A stretch of 64,000 bases of DNA from Streptomyces rishiriensis (GCF_030815485.1 NZ_JAUSWV010000002.1:186001-250000), one strand, 5' to 3'; numbered from the stretch's first letter, positions 1 through 9,309 are shown. Numbers and translations: made by a program. Notes: generated from the sequence alone by a model not told the origin.

Positions 1-16
1 GAAAGGCCGCAGCCTG

Positions 17-232
17 ATGCACCCCGAGAACCACCTCGCCCTGCACCATGTCCGCGCTGCCGAACTCCGTGCCGAAGCCGACGCGTACCGTCTCGCCGCA
101 GCGGCCCGGCTCCCCCGGCGCCCCCGGCGCCCCCGGCGCCCCCGGGACCTCCGTACCCGTCTCGGCTGGGCCCTCGTGGAAGTCGGCCTGCGACTGGCCG
201 CCGCTCCCAAGGCGGCAGCCGCCAGTGCCTAG
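17..232 (+). CDS. Small Arg/Ala-rich hypothetical protein (71 aa)
   Basis: No known function. The N-terminal half is rich in Ala, Glu and His (starts MHPENHLALHHVRAAELRAE) and looks helical; a short Arg-Pro tract follows, then an Ala-rich tail. Small proteins opening in this way are common in Streptomyces genomes, which is the main reason for calling it real. A GAAAGG ribosome-binding site lies 7-12 bases before the ATG. The Arg-Pro tract is encoded by three 9-bp direct repeats at 117-143, so its length probably varies between strains. It could be a nucleic-acid-binding accessory protein, but nothing in the sequence proves it. Confidence 0.6.
   Translation: MHPENHLALHHVRAAELRAEADAYRLAAAARLPRRPRRPRRPRDLRTRLGWALVEVGLRLAAAPKAAAASA
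117..143 (+). repeat. Three tandem 9-bp repeats (ggcgccccc)
   Basis: Three perfect head-to-tail copies of ggcgccccc lie inside the small gene starting at 17. They encode the Arg-Arg-Pro periodicity of its middle section. The unit is a multiple of three, so slippage would change protein length without breaking the frame. Confidence 0.85.
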
Positions 233-360
233 CGCCGTTCGCGACCGCCGTCCCCGTGGGGAGACATGACCGCGCGGATGGGAAATTAGCCGACGCCGAA
301 CCCACCTGAGGTGGGGAATTGCATGACCGTCGACACGGTTGCCGATGCTGGCCTGTGGCG

Positions 361-747
361 ATGTCAGGCCAGTGGGCGAAGCTGGCGCTGCTCGCGAACC
401 GGCGCATGCTCGACCACGCCGAGGGACACTTTGCGCGGGTAGCTCAGCAGGAGTTCATGCGCCGGATGTGGGTGATCGAGCGTCTGGGCCAGGACGACAC
501 GGGCACCGACTGGATCCCCGAGGCGCTGGCGTCCGACACCCTCGATGCGCTGACCTTCACTCCCCCACAGGCTGCTGGACTCGCCGTGGGCTGGCCCGAC
601 CTTCCCACCGAGCGGATCCGCGAGCTGCGGCGACACAAGAACCTGACGGGTCATTTGGAAAGCCTGGTCGGCTACCTGGTCCCCGGCCCGGTACGCGAGC
701 GAGCGCGACCGTTGTGGCGGCGCCGGATGCGTCCCGCGAGTAGTTGA
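361..747 (+). CDS. Hypothetical protein (128 aa)
   Basis: Not recognised. The frame stays open from 319 (TTG); the ATG at 361 is preferred because protein-like composition begins there (MSGQWAKLALLANRRML). The product is mixed helical and soluble, with a conserved-looking core of Trp, Asp and Glu (GQDDTGTDWIPEALASD) and a basic C-terminus. No signal peptide or membrane segment is seen. It converges on the short-chain dehydrogenase that ends at 763, with only 15 bases between them. The start is uncertain and an upstream frame slip is possible, because the ATG at 323 opens a different frame that looks coding for about 12 codons. Confidence 0.45.
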   Translation: MSGQWAKLALLANRRMLDHAEGHFARVAQQEFMRRMWVIERLGQDDTGTDWIPEALASDTLDALTFTPPQAAGLAVGWPDLPTERIRELRRHKNLTGHLESLVGYLVPGPVRERARPLWRRRMRPASS

Positions 748-762
748 CCGGGCCGCTCTTTT

Positions 763-1554
763 TCAGGCGTCGGCACCGCCGTCGACCGGGACGATCGCGC
801 CGGTCACGTACGAGGCCCGGTCGCTGAGCAGCCACGCGGCCGCCTCGGCGATCTCTCGGGGTTCACCCATCCGGCCCATCGGGATCCTTGCGCTCATTCC
901 CTCGATGAGTCCCGGAGTCGCCGCTTCCCATTCGTCGATCATTTCGGTGGCGGTACCGCCGGGAATGATGCCGTTGACCCGGATGTTGGCGGGGGCCAGG
1001 TCGACCGCGGCGGTCTCGGTGAGGCTGTTGAGCGCGCGCTTCATGGCTCCATAGGCGGGCAGGCCCGGATTGGCGCGGCGGCTGCCGATGCTCGAAGTGT
1101 TGACGATGGCCCCGCCGCCGCCCTGCCGCATGAGGGCGACCTCGGCGTTCATGGCGGTCCAGTGCGAGCGGAAGTTCACGGTGAACTGCTTGTCGATGTC
1201 CTCATCGGTGGTGGCGTCGACCGGGCCGGGCTGCTGGATCACTGCGCCGTTGTTGAAGGCACCGTCCAGGCGTCCGTGCAGCTCCTCGACGCGATCCACG
1301 GCGGCGCGGATGCTCGCGGGGTCGGCGAGGTCCAAGGTGACTGCGTCGGCGATGCCGCCGTCGGCACGGATTTCCTTCACGATGCGGTCCAGGGCGTCGG
1401 TGCTGCGGGCGGCGAGCACGACGGCGGCGCCCTCTGAGGCGAAGAGCCGGGCCGCGGCCGCCCCGATGCCGCGGCTGGCGCCGGTGATGAAGGTGACCTT
1501 GCCGGTGAGCAGGCCGGCGGGTGCACTGTCGGTGGTGTTCGTGTTGTTCGTCAT
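763..1554 (-). CDS. SDR family NAD(P)-dependent oxidoreductase (263 aa)
   Basis: Classical short-chain dehydrogenase/reductase of the usual ~250-aa length. The cofactor motif TGASRGIG lies near residue 25, a variant NNGA motif near 110, the catalytic Ser in NTSSIGS, and Tyr-x-x-x-Lys in YGAMK. The C-terminus ends in the typical VTGAIVPVDGGADA. ATG at 1554 is chosen because homology-like sequence starts 15-20 residues later and the longer frame upstream has no SDR character. The substrate cannot be told from sequence; an alcohol/ketone pair is expected. It is divergent from a broken XRE regulator 85 bases away. That arrangement is common for SDR genes controlled by MmyB-type repressors, so its local regulator is probably lost. 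Confidence 0.9.
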   Translation of the reverse strand: MTNNTNTTDSAPAGLLTGKVTFITGASRGIGAAAARLFASEGAAVVLAARSTDALDRIVKEIRADGGIADAVTLDLADPASIRAAVDRVEELHGRLDGAFNNGAVIQQPGPVDATTDEDIDKQFTVNFRSHWTAMNAEVALMRQGGGGAIVNTSSIGSRRANPGLPAYGAMKRALNSLTETAAVDLAPANIRVNGIIPGGTATEMIDEWEAATPGLIEGMSARIPMGRMGEPREIAEAAAWLLSDRASYVTGAIVPVDGGADA

Positions 1555-1639
1555 GGCAACAGCGTCCGGCCGGCTGCCGGCGGGATTCAGGCACAGGCTG
1601 TACCAGGATCCGCCGCCGCGCCGCGCGCACACTGGGCGT

Positions 1640-2028
1640 ATGGACAAACAGGAACTCGGGGCCTTCCTACGCAGCCGCCGCGCGCGGTTGCGCCCGCAGG
1701 ACGTCGGCCTCCCCTCCGGCCCGCGACGCCGCACACCAGGTCTTCGCCGCGAGAAAGTGGCGGTCCTCGCGTACATCTCCACGGAGTACTACATCCGGCT
1801 CGAGCAGGGCAGGGCGCCACGCCCCTCGGGGGCGATGTCCTGGCCGCGATCGCGGGAGCCCTGCGGCTCACCGATGCGGAGTCCGACCACCTCCATGTCC
1901 TCGCCGGCACTGCGCCGAACCGGACCGGACTGCACCGGCGTGACGTCCGCCCCAGCGTCCTCGCCCTCCTGGAGCGGCTGCCGCAGACGGCCGGCTTCGT
2001 GATGTCCGCCGCATACGAAGGTTCGTAA
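1640..2028 (+). pseudogene. MmyB-like XRE transcriptional regulator, frameshifted and truncated
   Basis: Starts as a normal helix-turn-helix regulator (MDKQELGAFLRSRRARLRP..., then TPGLRREKVAVLAYISTEYY and RLEQGRAPRPSG). A frameshift falls in a run of five G at about 1828-1832, after which family sequence continues in the next frame (DVLAAIAGALRLTDAESDHL, then a LERLPQTAGFVM stretch). The second frame hits TAA at 2026-2028, just where the ligand-binding MmyB domain should start. Two lesions, one shift and loss of the C-terminal half, make a functional product unlikely. It is divergent from the SDR gene it probably once controlled. Confidence 0.8.
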
Positions 2029-2146
2029 CACCCCCTGGGCGCCGATGCTCAACCGGATTTCGGTCCCTCGGGCGAGGCAGCCGGGACGGCCCTGAATACC
2101 CTGGGTGCTCGACGAGGGACACATGCCGGCGATCGGGCAGGGGATC

Positions 2147-2686
2147 ATGAGCAGCGAACTCACGTACGGGCCACCAGAGTTTCCCGAGGACAGCCCCGGC
2201 GATCACGGCGCATCCCCCGCCGCCGAGCTGTCGGACGTCCTGCTCGTCGTGGCGACGATGACGGCAACGCCGTTCCTGCAGGCGATCTCCACCTACTTCG
2301 GGAACGCTCTGGCCAAGGGGATGGGTTCCGGGACGCGCGACATCATGCACCGGTTCATCCGTCGGCAGGCGCGAGCGAGTCTCGACGAGCCGTCAGACGT
2401 TGTGGATCTCATCCACCTGCGGACCGAGGACGGGTGGCTGGTCGAGATGAAAGTGACCGTCCAACCGGAGGCCCTCGCTCAGCTTCCTGAGCTGTGCGCC
2501 GCGGACGCACCGCTCGGCGGGTCCGATCGGCGCCCCGGCACGGCGGCGACGATCCGCTGGGACCACGACGGCTACTGGATCGCGGCGACGGTACGTGAGG
2601 ACGGCCACCATGTCGCCTTCACCTGGGATCCAGAAGCGAAGCAATGGCGCGAGCGCACCTACCGCCGCCCCCTTCCCGTCACCTAG
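2147..2686 (+). CDS. Hypothetical protein (179 aa)
   Basis: Family not recognised. The N-terminal part contains a small Ala/Gly-rich hydrophobic stretch (about residues 25-55, VLLVVATMTATPFLQAIS) that could be a short membrane-associated or buried helix. The C-terminal two thirds looks like a soluble beta-rich domain ending in WDPEAKQWRERTYRR. ATG at 2147 has a GGGG close upstream and is preferred over an earlier in-frame start at 2105, which lacks a ribosome-binding site. It stands alone, downstream of the broken XRE regulator. Confidence 0.55.
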   Translation: MSSELTYGPPEFPEDSPGDHGASPAAELSDVLLVVATMTATPFLQAISTYFGNALAKGMGSGTRDIMHRFIRRQARASLDEPSDVVDLIHLRTEDGWLVEMKVTVQPEALAQLPELCAADAPLGGSDRRPGTAATIRWDHDGYWIAATVREDGHHVAFTWDPEAKQWRERTYRRPLPVT

Positions 2687-3919
2687 GACGCACTCGCGGG
2701 GCAAGCGGCTGCGGTCGGCTTGCGACGGTCCTGGTGAGCTCGGTGAGTTACGTCCATGGACAGTGCGACAGACGATGCGATGTGCAACAGGTGATCGCAG
2801 GTGAATTGCGGTCAAGGATTCACGTGCCCGCGCCCCGCGGGAGCGTGAACTGCGCGATCCGGCAGCCGGAGGTGCCGCTCAGCCCGGCCATGAAGTCAAC
2901 CCCGAGGCTTGGCGACGGGCGAGGAAAGGGCGCTTGTGGAGGCGTCGAAACGGCAGCGAGAGTGCAGGGGTCTCCGAGGTGGTCAGGTCTTCCCCCGTGG
3001 CTCCCGCATCTCGGGAACGAAGATTTCCCGGCCGTCTCACTCGACCGCCATTTCAAGGTCGGCAGGGTGCCGAATTCCCGACGGCCATCCCTTCCCTGGG
3101 GCGGATACGTGAAGCCATTGCGAATGCCTTCGGGGACATCTCGAATTCTTCTTCGGAACAAAGCGCGAGCACATCAGGGCGTCAGGATAAAGGTTATGGA
3201 GACGACGGAGGCCGTGAGCGTCGGCAGTGGCCCGACCGGACCCTCGCTGCCGGGCTAGCGCTCGGGGGCGTCGATGCGGTGGCGCCGTAAGTTGTCCGAG
3301 CGCCGCGTCCGGGCCAAGGCGCTCAGCCCGCAGCGTGTACCGCCGAGGTGCTCGGCCTGCGCGGTCCACTCGACGACGCGTACCGGCGTGTCATCGCCAC
3401 CGGCACCGACTGGGACTTCGCCAGGCCGGTGCCGTTCGAGGACGCCGGCCAGGCCGGCCCGGTATCCCTGCCGGCAACCGGTGTTCGTCGCCGCAGCCCG
3501 TCCGTGGGCCGATCGCGTCGACGCGGTCGGGGTGCCGGAGACCCCGATCACCGGTGAGGGCTTCGGCGCGTTCCTGCCGCCCCGACGGCCATGTCCGCCG
3601 GAACGCTCAGGCCGAGCGTGACCTGAAGGCTGCCCTGGTTTCGTGGCTCGGCGCTCCCCCCTGACGGCGCTGCCCACGTGGGCCGACGCCGGCGAGGGCG
3701 CGGCCCGGCGGATGACGGGCGTTGAAGCGGTCGCGGCTGCCACTTGCTGGACGAGGTGGTGGCGACGGACGGAGCCGAACTGGGCCGACGAGGGCGGCTT
3801 CGGGCACGATGGCGGCTCGACTCCACGGCCTGGTCGGCATCGAGGACCCCGGACACCGGGTGAGGGCGCACGCCGGAGCAGCGGCGCGGTGACCGATGCC
3901 GTCCCTCTCCCCCCTCCGC
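2687..3919. other. 1.2 kb without a convincing gene; decayed coding traces
   Basis: No frame here has a sustained protein-like composition with a plausible start. Short coding-like islands switch frame: on the plus strand near 3348-3450 (LGLRGPLDDAYRRVIATGTD) and near 3495-3575 (ADRVDAVGVPETPITGEG). They look like pieces of one frameshifted gene whose family I cannot name. The rest shows nothing recognisable. Confidence 0.4.
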
Positions 3920-4114
3920 TCAGGCAGCCGGTTCGGGAACCTCTCCAGGTCTGACCGGCACAATCTCGACACGGGTGCAGCCCACCGCTTTCAGTTCCGT
4001 GCGGCGGTGCTTCGCGGACCGCTTGTCGTACCTGCCGGCGGACGCCTGCGGGGCGCCGTCCGGGTCGGTCCACAGGAGACCGTAGCTCTGCATCGCGTTC
4101 GTCATAGAGATCAT
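3920..4114 (-). CDS. Small conserved hypothetical protein (64 aa)
   Basis: A compact soluble protein, beginning MISMTNAMQSYGLLWTDPDG and ending in a Pro/Glu-rich tail. Its core (a tyrosine plus RSAKHRRTELKAVGCTRVEI) resembles small Streptomyces proteins of unknown function that start MTNAM and carry a Trp-Thr-Asp-Pro-Asp-Gly turn. A GGAGG ten bases before the ATG at 4114 fixes the start; an in-frame ATG at 4105 is the alternative. No membrane segment or cofactor motif is seen. It stands isolated in an otherwise gene-poor stretch. Confidence 0.6.
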   Translation of the reverse strand: MISMTNAMQSYGLLWTDPDGAPQASAGRYDKRSAKHRRTELKAVGCTRVEIVPVRPGEVPEPAA

Positions 4115-4647
4115 CGTTTCCCCGCCTCCGGTAGCCGTAAGCACGCCGCGGGCCGCACGTGGATGATCACTTGGCCGCCATTTCCCCGGCAGGGGCACCG
4201 GGCTCTGCCGCCACGTGGTCACAGAGGAACTCGCCGACGCCTACTGGACGGGCACCGTGCGTGAAGTGACACGTACACGAGCCCTCCACCTTCTCGGCCA
4301 GATGTTGACCAAGGTGGAAACCGGACTCACCCGGCCACGCGCCGGGCAGTGACGCCCGCAGGCACGACGAGGCGACGCACCGCGCATCGCTCGCGCTGCT
4401 GTGTCTCATGAACCTTCACGGGCCTCAAGCTCCGCGACTGCTGCCCAAACCGGCGGACAAACGCTGCCCCTGGAAGGAACCGAAGCCAGGCGTGCGAGCG
4501 AGGGCGAGACCACCCGCCTGGCCTCCTGTGCTGTCCGGGCAACCACGATCGTCGGAGCGCTCCGGGTCGACCAGCGGTGTGGCGAAGGCGTTCACAAGCC
4601 CACTCCCCCGCATCCTCGCTCGGCTGCAGACGTGGGGGTGCTCCGTG
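4115..4647. other. Intergenic stretch with no assignable gene
   Basis: Both strands have short open frames here. A plus-strand frame around 4205-4352 and a minus-strand frame around 4167-4330 each look partly protein-like, but neither has a ribosome-binding site with a start at the right place. I see no repeat or clear hairpin. Confidence 0.35.
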
Positions 4648-4980
4648 ATGTTGGAGGTAGGTCCCCTCGAACTTGACGGCGGTGAATTCGGCGACACTGC
4701 TATCTCCGACCGGCCGGACTGCCTGGCCAGCTACCTCGAACCCGACGACCGCCCCGAACAACGGCCGGTCAAGACCGCGTTGGCGGCCGCGGGCCGGCAG
4801 CTCGACGACGACGCCGACCACGCGCGCCCCGGCTGCGTGCGCGGCTCGGGACCCGTGCTCGCACGGGGGGAGTGCCCCCACTCCTGCGGCTCCACCTTCG
4901 ACCGTGCGGACGGGGCGGTCTGCCACCACTGCGGACACCTCAGCCCGCACCCGCCCGAGGACGGGTTCGACCTCGACTGA
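4648..4980 (+). CDS. Hypothetical protein with C-terminal Cys-rich zinc-ribbon-like end (110 aa)
   Basis: Not recognised. The protein is acidic. Near the C-terminus it has a Cys pattern CPHSC followed about 14 residues later by CHHC, which could bind one zinc ion. The frame is open upstream to 4408, but that part has the composition of random high-GC sequence, so the ATG at 4648 (or GTG at 4645) is preferred. No good ribosome-binding site is visible. It precedes the sigma factor by 177 bases on the same strand. It could be a remnant rather than an active gene. Confidence 0.35.
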   Translation: MLEVGPLELDGGEFGDTAISDRPDCLASYLEPDDRPEQRPVKTALAAAGRQLDDDADHARPGCVRGSGPVLARGECPHSCGSTFDRADGAVCHHCGHLSPHPPEDGFDLD

Positions 4981-5157
4981 CGTCGGGTCGGCGCCGGGAG
5001 TGCGGCAGTGCCGGGTGCCGCCGAACACCGCCGGACGTGACGGCGCCCGCGTGCGAACCTCTACGCCGGGACCCGTACGGGTCGGTGGGTCGAATGTGAC
5101 GCAGGTCACGGGAAGTCGGTGTCGTGTGCCGGACAGCTCATTGAGGTGAGCACTCAT

Positions 5158-5829
5158 ATGCGTACCCGGGTACGGGCCGGGGAGTCGAGCGCGTTCGCGG
5201 AGTTGTTCGACGACTACGCCCGCGCCGTCTACAACCATGCCTTCCGGCTGACCGCCGACTGGTCGACGGCCGAGGACGTGATGGCCGCGACCTTCATGGA
5301 GGCGTGGCGGCTGCGCGACCGGGTCGACCCCGAGGGCGGTTCGCTGCGGCCCTGGCTGCTGGGCATCGCCACCAACACCGCCCGCAACCAGCACCGCAGC
5401 AACCGGCGGTATCGGGCGGCGGCCGGCGCGGCCGCGGCGGCCGAACTGTCCGTGCCCGACCACGCCGACGAGGTCGCCGACCGGATCGACGACCGGCGGC
5501 GGCTGGCGACGGCCCTCACCGCCCTGGCCGGTCTGCGCAGACCGGAGCGCGAGGTCGTGGCGCTCTGCCTGGGGGAAGGGCTGGACTACGAGGCCGCCGC
5601 CGAAGCCCTGGGGATCCCGGTCGGCACTGTCGCCTCCCGCCTCTCGAGGGCCCGCAGAAAACTGCGGGCCCTCAGCGACGACGAACCGGCCGGCCGCGCG
5701 GCCGGACACCCAGCGGCCGACCGGACGTCCGAGAAAGTCGGCGGAAATCGGGAAGGCGGCCGCACCGGCCGACAGGTAAGAGGTGATCACGCACACGTGG
5801 TCCGGCCCGCGCAGGGAGGAAACCGATGA
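5158..5829 (+). CDS. RNA polymerase sigma factor, sigma-70/ECF family (223 aa)
   Basis: Redirects RNA polymerase to a specific promoter set. Region 2 spans roughly residues 10-75 (FAELFDDYARAVYNHAFRLT, then AEDVMAATFMEAWR). Region 4 spans about 120-170, with a recognition helix in GIPVGTVASRLSRARRKLR. The last ~50 residues are a polar extension. ATG at 5158 is chosen because GAGGTGAG lies nine bases upstream; a GTG at 5146 and an earlier ATG at 5119 are less likely. The stop codon overlaps the next gene's start in an ATGA, so the two proteins are translationally coupled. The partner is probably its regulator or a stress-related target. Confidence 0.9.
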   Translation: MRTRVRAGESSAFAELFDDYARAVYNHAFRLTADWSTAEDVMAATFMEAWRLRDRVDPEGGSLRPWLLGIATNTARNQHRSNRRYRAAAGAAAAAELSVPDHADEVADRIDDRRRLATALTALAGLRRPEREVVALCLGEGLDYEAAAEALGIPVGTVASRLSRARRKLRALSDDEPAGRAAGHPAADRTSEKVGGNREGGRTGRQVRGDHAHVVRPAQGGNR

Positions 5830-6920
5830 ACGCGAACACGTCCCGGCAGAGTCCGGCCGAGGGGGCGGAGAGCGCACAGCTCTTCGCCCGGACGGCGCGT
5901 GACCTGCCGACGGGTCGTCACCAGTTCCACAAGGAGCGTCTGATGACCCAGATTCAGGAAGAGCGACAGGGACAGCGCACGGCGGCGGCGCCGGGCCGGA
6001 CCAGGCGGCTGCGGCTGCCACGCCCGGCGATCACGCTGCCCGTGCTGGCCGCCGCGCTGGCCGGGGTGGTCGTCGCCGGGGTGGTACGGACCGGGGGTGA
6101 CGGGGTCAGGGACGGCGGTGTCGCCACCGGACCGGCCCTGACCACGACCGTCGGCGCCGCCACCACCAAGGGCCTGCCCCAGCTGCTGGACCAGATCTCG
6201 CTGGCGGCCGCCGAGGACGACCACCCGGTGGTCAAGCCCGGTCAGTACATCTACATCGAGTCCAAGTCTGCCGACACCTTTCTGAAGACCGTCCACGACA
6301 AGACCACCCTGGCCAGTCACCGGCTGCACACCCGGCAGCTGTGGGACTCCCCGGACGGCACCAAGGGCTGGCTGATCGACCCCGCCGTCAACGACAGCCC
6401 CGAGGGCGAGACGCTGAGCCTCCCCGACGAGCAGGGCAACACGCCGGAGGCGAACCTGGGCGCCCCGTCGTACGACTACCTGACCAAGCTGACCACCGAC
6501 CCGGACGAGCTGCTCGCCAAGATCTACGAGGAGACCGAGGGCCAGGGGAACACCCCGGACCAGGAGGCCTTCACCACCATCGGTGACCTGCTTACCGAGA
6601 GCTACCCGCCGGCGGAGCTGTACTCGGCGCTCTTCAAGGCCGCCGCGAAGATCCCCGGTGTCGTGGTCGTCGACGACGCGGTGGACGCGGTCGGCCGGCA
6701 CGGGGTGGCGGTGGCCCGGCTGGACGAGACCAGCGGCCAGCGCGAAGAGTGGATCTTCGACACGAAGACCCATGTCTTCCTCGGGGAGCGTTCGGTCCAG
6801 GTGAAGCGGCTCAGCGGGACGGACGCCCTGATCAAGCCCGGCACGGTCACCTACACCAGCGCCATTCTGACCCGGGCGATCGTCGACGGCATCAAGCAGA
6901 CGCCGTCCCAGGCCGGCTGA
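5826..6920 (+). CDS. CU044_5270 family protein, sigma-factor-coupled membrane protein (364 aa)
   Basis: A one-pass membrane protein: a ~55-residue cytosolic N-terminus, one transmembrane helix at about residues 60-80 (AITLPVLAAALAGVVVAGVV), and a large extracytoplasmic domain. Proteins of this CU044_5270 type occur in actinomycetes directly after a sigma-70 gene, as here, where ATG overlaps the sigma factor stop (ATGA) behind a GGAGG ribosome-binding site. By context it may act as an anti-sigma-like partner, although no classical zinc-binding anti-sigma motif is visible. The extracytoplasmic domain ends with a FDTKTHVFLGERSV-type segment seen in this family. Transcription appears to end at the hairpin directly after the stop. 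Confidence 0.8.
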   Translation: MNANTSRQSPAEGAESAQLFARTARDLPTGRHQFHKERLMTQIQEERQGQRTAAAPGRTRRLRLPRPAITLPVLAAALAGVVVAGVVRTGGDGVRDGGVATGPALTTTVGAATTKGLPQLLDQISLAAAEDDHPVVKPGQYIYIESKSADTFLKTVHDKTTLASHRLHTRQLWDSPDGTKGWLIDPAVNDSPEGETLSLPDEQGNTPEANLGAPSYDYLTKLTTDPDELLAKIYEETEGQGNTPDQEAFTTIGDLLTESYPPAELYSALFKAAAKIPGVVVVDDAVDAVGRHGVAVARLDETSGQREEWIFDTKTHVFLGERSVQVKRLSGTDALIKPGTVTYTSAILTRAIVDGIKQTPSQAG

Positions 6921-6971
6921 CCCGGGCTGCCGGTCCGGGGGCCGGTCCGGGCCCCGGACCGGCAGCCCGGG
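6921..6971 (+). terminator. Strong intrinsic terminator-like hairpin
   Basis: A perfect 20-bp inverted repeat (arms 6921-6940 and 6952-6971, 11-base loop) starts at the base after the stop codon of the sigma-coupled membrane protein. There is no T-run, as is usual in Streptomyces. It may also work on the other strand. Confidence 0.85.
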
Positions 6972-7139
6972 TATCCGTGAGCCGTTGACGTCGAGGACGG
7001 GGCACGGGACACGAACGCCGTGCCCCGTGCCGCCGTCCTCGGCGGTCGCCAGCGCCAAGACGTGCCAGGTGCCCCGGGGCATCTCGGCCGCCTCGGCGCT
7101 GGTGACCTTCACCGTGTAGGTGCAGCGCGCCTTCCTCAC
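6972..7139 (-). pseudogene. Possible gene fragment of unknown family
   Basis: The minus strand reads as protein-like for about 55 codons (RCTYTVKVTSAEAAEMPRGT, then HVLALATAEDG) and then runs into the terminator hairpin without its own stop. It starts at a GTG (7139) with no clear ribosome-binding site. It resembles the edge of an extracellular beta-rich domain but cannot be assigned; chance is not excluded. Confidence 0.25.
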
Positions 7140-7317
7140 AGACTCTGGGACTGCCGAACTCCGGCATTGCGGAAGTCCGGCACTCGCGGACTCCGGATGG
7201 GGTCGAGCTGATCAGGCAGGGAGGGCGTCGATCACGGCCTGCCACGGATAGGGCGTCCATGTCGCCGCGCTTGGGCTCGTGCGGGGTGAACCCGCCCGCG
7301 CCGAGGAGGTGACGGGC

Positions 7318-9309
7318 TCAGCCGCCGACGTGGATACCGGGGCGGCGGCCGGGGTCGGGTTCGTTGCTGCGGATGATCTCGCGGGTGACCGGGGCGGTGT
7401 CACCGCGGCCGAGGAGGAAGTAACGGATCATGTGAACCAGGGGACTGCCCTCGGCCCAGGCGAAGTAGCAGTGCGGCCGCACCCCGGTGGCGTCGCGCAG
7501 CGCGAGGAGGATGGCCGCGATGGCGTTGGGGGCCGCCGGTGCCGCAGCGCGCAGGATGCGGTAACCGTCGACTTCAACGCCGTGGACAGTGAGGGTCTCA
7601 CTGAAATCGGACGGGTCGACCACGTCGATCTCCAGGAAGAGCACGTCAGCGGGGCCCGGTACCGGATTGGTGCCGCGTTGTTCGCGCTCCTTGGCGCTGT
7701 ACTCGGCTTCGTCGCCAGCCTGACGGCGGTTGGCGATGATGTTGATGGAATCGTCATGGGCGAGGGTCTCGGCGATGAAGCGGCGGGCGGCCTCGTCGAA
7801 GACCAGGCGGTCGGCGCGCAGTTCGGTGGTGCGGGCGACGCGGGAGACCAGCGAAACGACGATGATGCCCAGGATGAAGAAGCCGGAGATGGCGATGCCG
7901 TCGGGCTTGTCGATGATGTTGGCACCCAGGGCGTAGAGCAGGACCGCGGTGAGCAGGGCGAACCCGACGGTGGACGCGCGCCGGCGACTGCGCGCGACGA
8001 AAACAGTCACGGCGAAGGCTCCGGAAACCATCATCGCCAGGATCCCGGTGGCATAGGCACCGGCTTGGGCATCGACGTCGGCGTCGAAGGCAATGGTGAT
8101 CAGGATGCACAGGGCCGTGTAGACGATGACCACCGGACGCACCGCGCGTCCCCACTCGGGAGCCATGCCGTAGCCGGGCAGGTAGCGGGGAACGATGTTG
8201 ATCAGCCCTGCCATGGCGGAAGCACCGGCGAACCACAGGATGAGGATGGTACTGATGTCGTAGATGGTGCCGAACGCCTCACCGAAGTGTTCGTGGGCCA
8301 GCCATGCCAGCGCCCTGCCGTTGGCGGCACCGCCGGGCTCGAACTCCTTCTCCGGAATCAGGACCGTGGTCACGAAGCTGGCCGCCAGCAGGTAGACGCT
8401 CATGATCACACCGGCCGTGGTCAGAAGCCTGCGGGTGTTGCGGATCCTTGAGCGCAGCCGTTGCTCGGCGTCGACACCGTCGGCCGCCACGAGCGGCATC
8501 ATGCTCACACCGGTCTCGAAGCCCGACAGGCCCAGCACCAACAAAGGGAATGCGAGCAACGCCGGACCGGCAAGGTCACCGAAGCCGCCTCCGGCGTCAA
8601 CGAGCGCGTCGCTCCAGGCAGACAGCGCGCCATCCGTCGTGAACACCTGGACCAGGCCCACAGCGATGACAACCGCGTTGATCACCAGGAACACCGCGAC
8701 CAGCGGAATGGCAACACTGACCGCCTCACTGAACCCGAGCAGGAAAACACCCCCCAGGACCAGCAGCAGCCCCACGGTCAGTGCGACCTCATGACCATGG
8801 AGTACGGAGGGAAAGAAGGGGTTCTCCACCACGTGCACGGAGGCATCCGCCGTGGACAAAGTGATCGTGATGATCCACGAGGTGGCCACGAACCCGAGCA
8901 GCACCAGTACGAACAGCTTGCCCCGCCAGAACGGCAGCAGATCCTCCAGCATGGCCACCGATCCCGCACCGTGCGGGCTTTCCCTGGCCACCTTCCTGTA
9001 CATCGGCAGCATTCCCAGCAACGTCAACGCCACAATCAGCAGCGTCGCCAGAGGCGCCACTGCCCCCGCAGCCAAAGCGGCGATCGCCGGCACATAGGCC
9101 AGGCTGGAGAAGTAGTCGACCCCGGTCAGGCACATCACCTTCCACCAGGCATGCGGCTCGGCATGACTTTCACCGGCCGCCGGCCCCACCGGCTGCACTT
9201 GGTGCCGCAGCAGCCACTGCGCCGCCTTGCCTGTCGGCTGTGTCCGCAACGCGGGACTATCCACAACCTCCGGCATTATCGGCCGGTCGGCATCACTCAT
9301 ATCCCCCAT
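7318..9309 (-). CDS. APC-superfamily permease with cytosolic C-terminal domain, possible KimA-like K+ transporter (663 aa)
   Basis: Integral membrane transporter with about 12 hydrophobic segments, the first near [19 protein letters not shown]. These are followed by a ~160-residue soluble tail beginning around [20 protein letters not shown]. The unwound-helix Gly motifs of the APC fold are visible ([15 protein letters not shown]). Generic annotation is amino-acid permease. However, its place at the end of the kdp locus and the cytosolic tail resemble the potassium importer KimA (YdaO) of Bacillus, so K+ uptake is a reasonable inference, not proved. ATG at 9309 is preferred; ATG at 9300 is the alternative. 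It follows kdpD by 221 bases on the same strand, so it may have its own promoter. Confidence 0.8.
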   Translation of the reverse strand: MGDMSDADRPIMPEVVDSPALRTQPTGKAAQWLLRHQVQPVGPAAGESHAEPHAWWKVMCLTGVDYFSSLAYVPAIAALAAGAVAPLATLLIVALTLLGMLPMYRKVARESPHGAGSVAMLEDLLPFWRGKLFVLVLLGFVATSWIITITLSTADASVHVVENPFFPSVLHGHEVALTVGLLLVLGGVFLLGFSEAVSVAIPLVAVFLVINAVVIAVGLVQVFTTDGALSAWSDALVDAGGGFGDLAGPALLAFPLLVLGLSGFETGVSMMPLVAADGVDAEQRLRSRIRNTRRLLTTAGVIMSVYLLAASFVTTVLIPEKEFEPGGAANGRALAWLAHEHFGEAFGTIYDISTILILWFAGASAMAGLINIVPRYLPGYGMAPEWGRAVRPVVIVYTALCILITIAFDADVDAQAGAYATGILAMMVSGAFAVTVFVARSRRRASTVGFALLTAVLLYALGANIIDKPDGIAISGFFILGIIVVSLVSRVARTTELRADRLVFDEAARRFIAETLAHDDSINIIANRRQAGDEAEYSAKEREQRGTNPVPGPADVLFLEIDVVDPSDFSETLTVHGVEVDGYRILRAAAPAAPNAIAAILLALRDATGVRPHCYFAWAEGSPLVHMIRYFLLGRGDTAPVTREIIRSNEPDPGRRPGIHVGG

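Noticed and set aside
117..143. Short tandem repeats (also 34009-34037) as CRISPR-like arrays
   Set aside because: Units are 8-9 bases and contiguous, without spacers; one set simply encodes an Arg-Pro tract.
2820..3161. Minus-strand frame of 113 codons in the gene-poor stretch
   Set aside because: Composition is random high-GC, there is no ribosome-binding site and no recognisable domain.
4167..4409. Minus-strand frame with Cys/His residues, possible small metal-binding protein
   Set aside because: No start signal, and an overlapping plus-strand frame looks equally plausible; neither can be supported.
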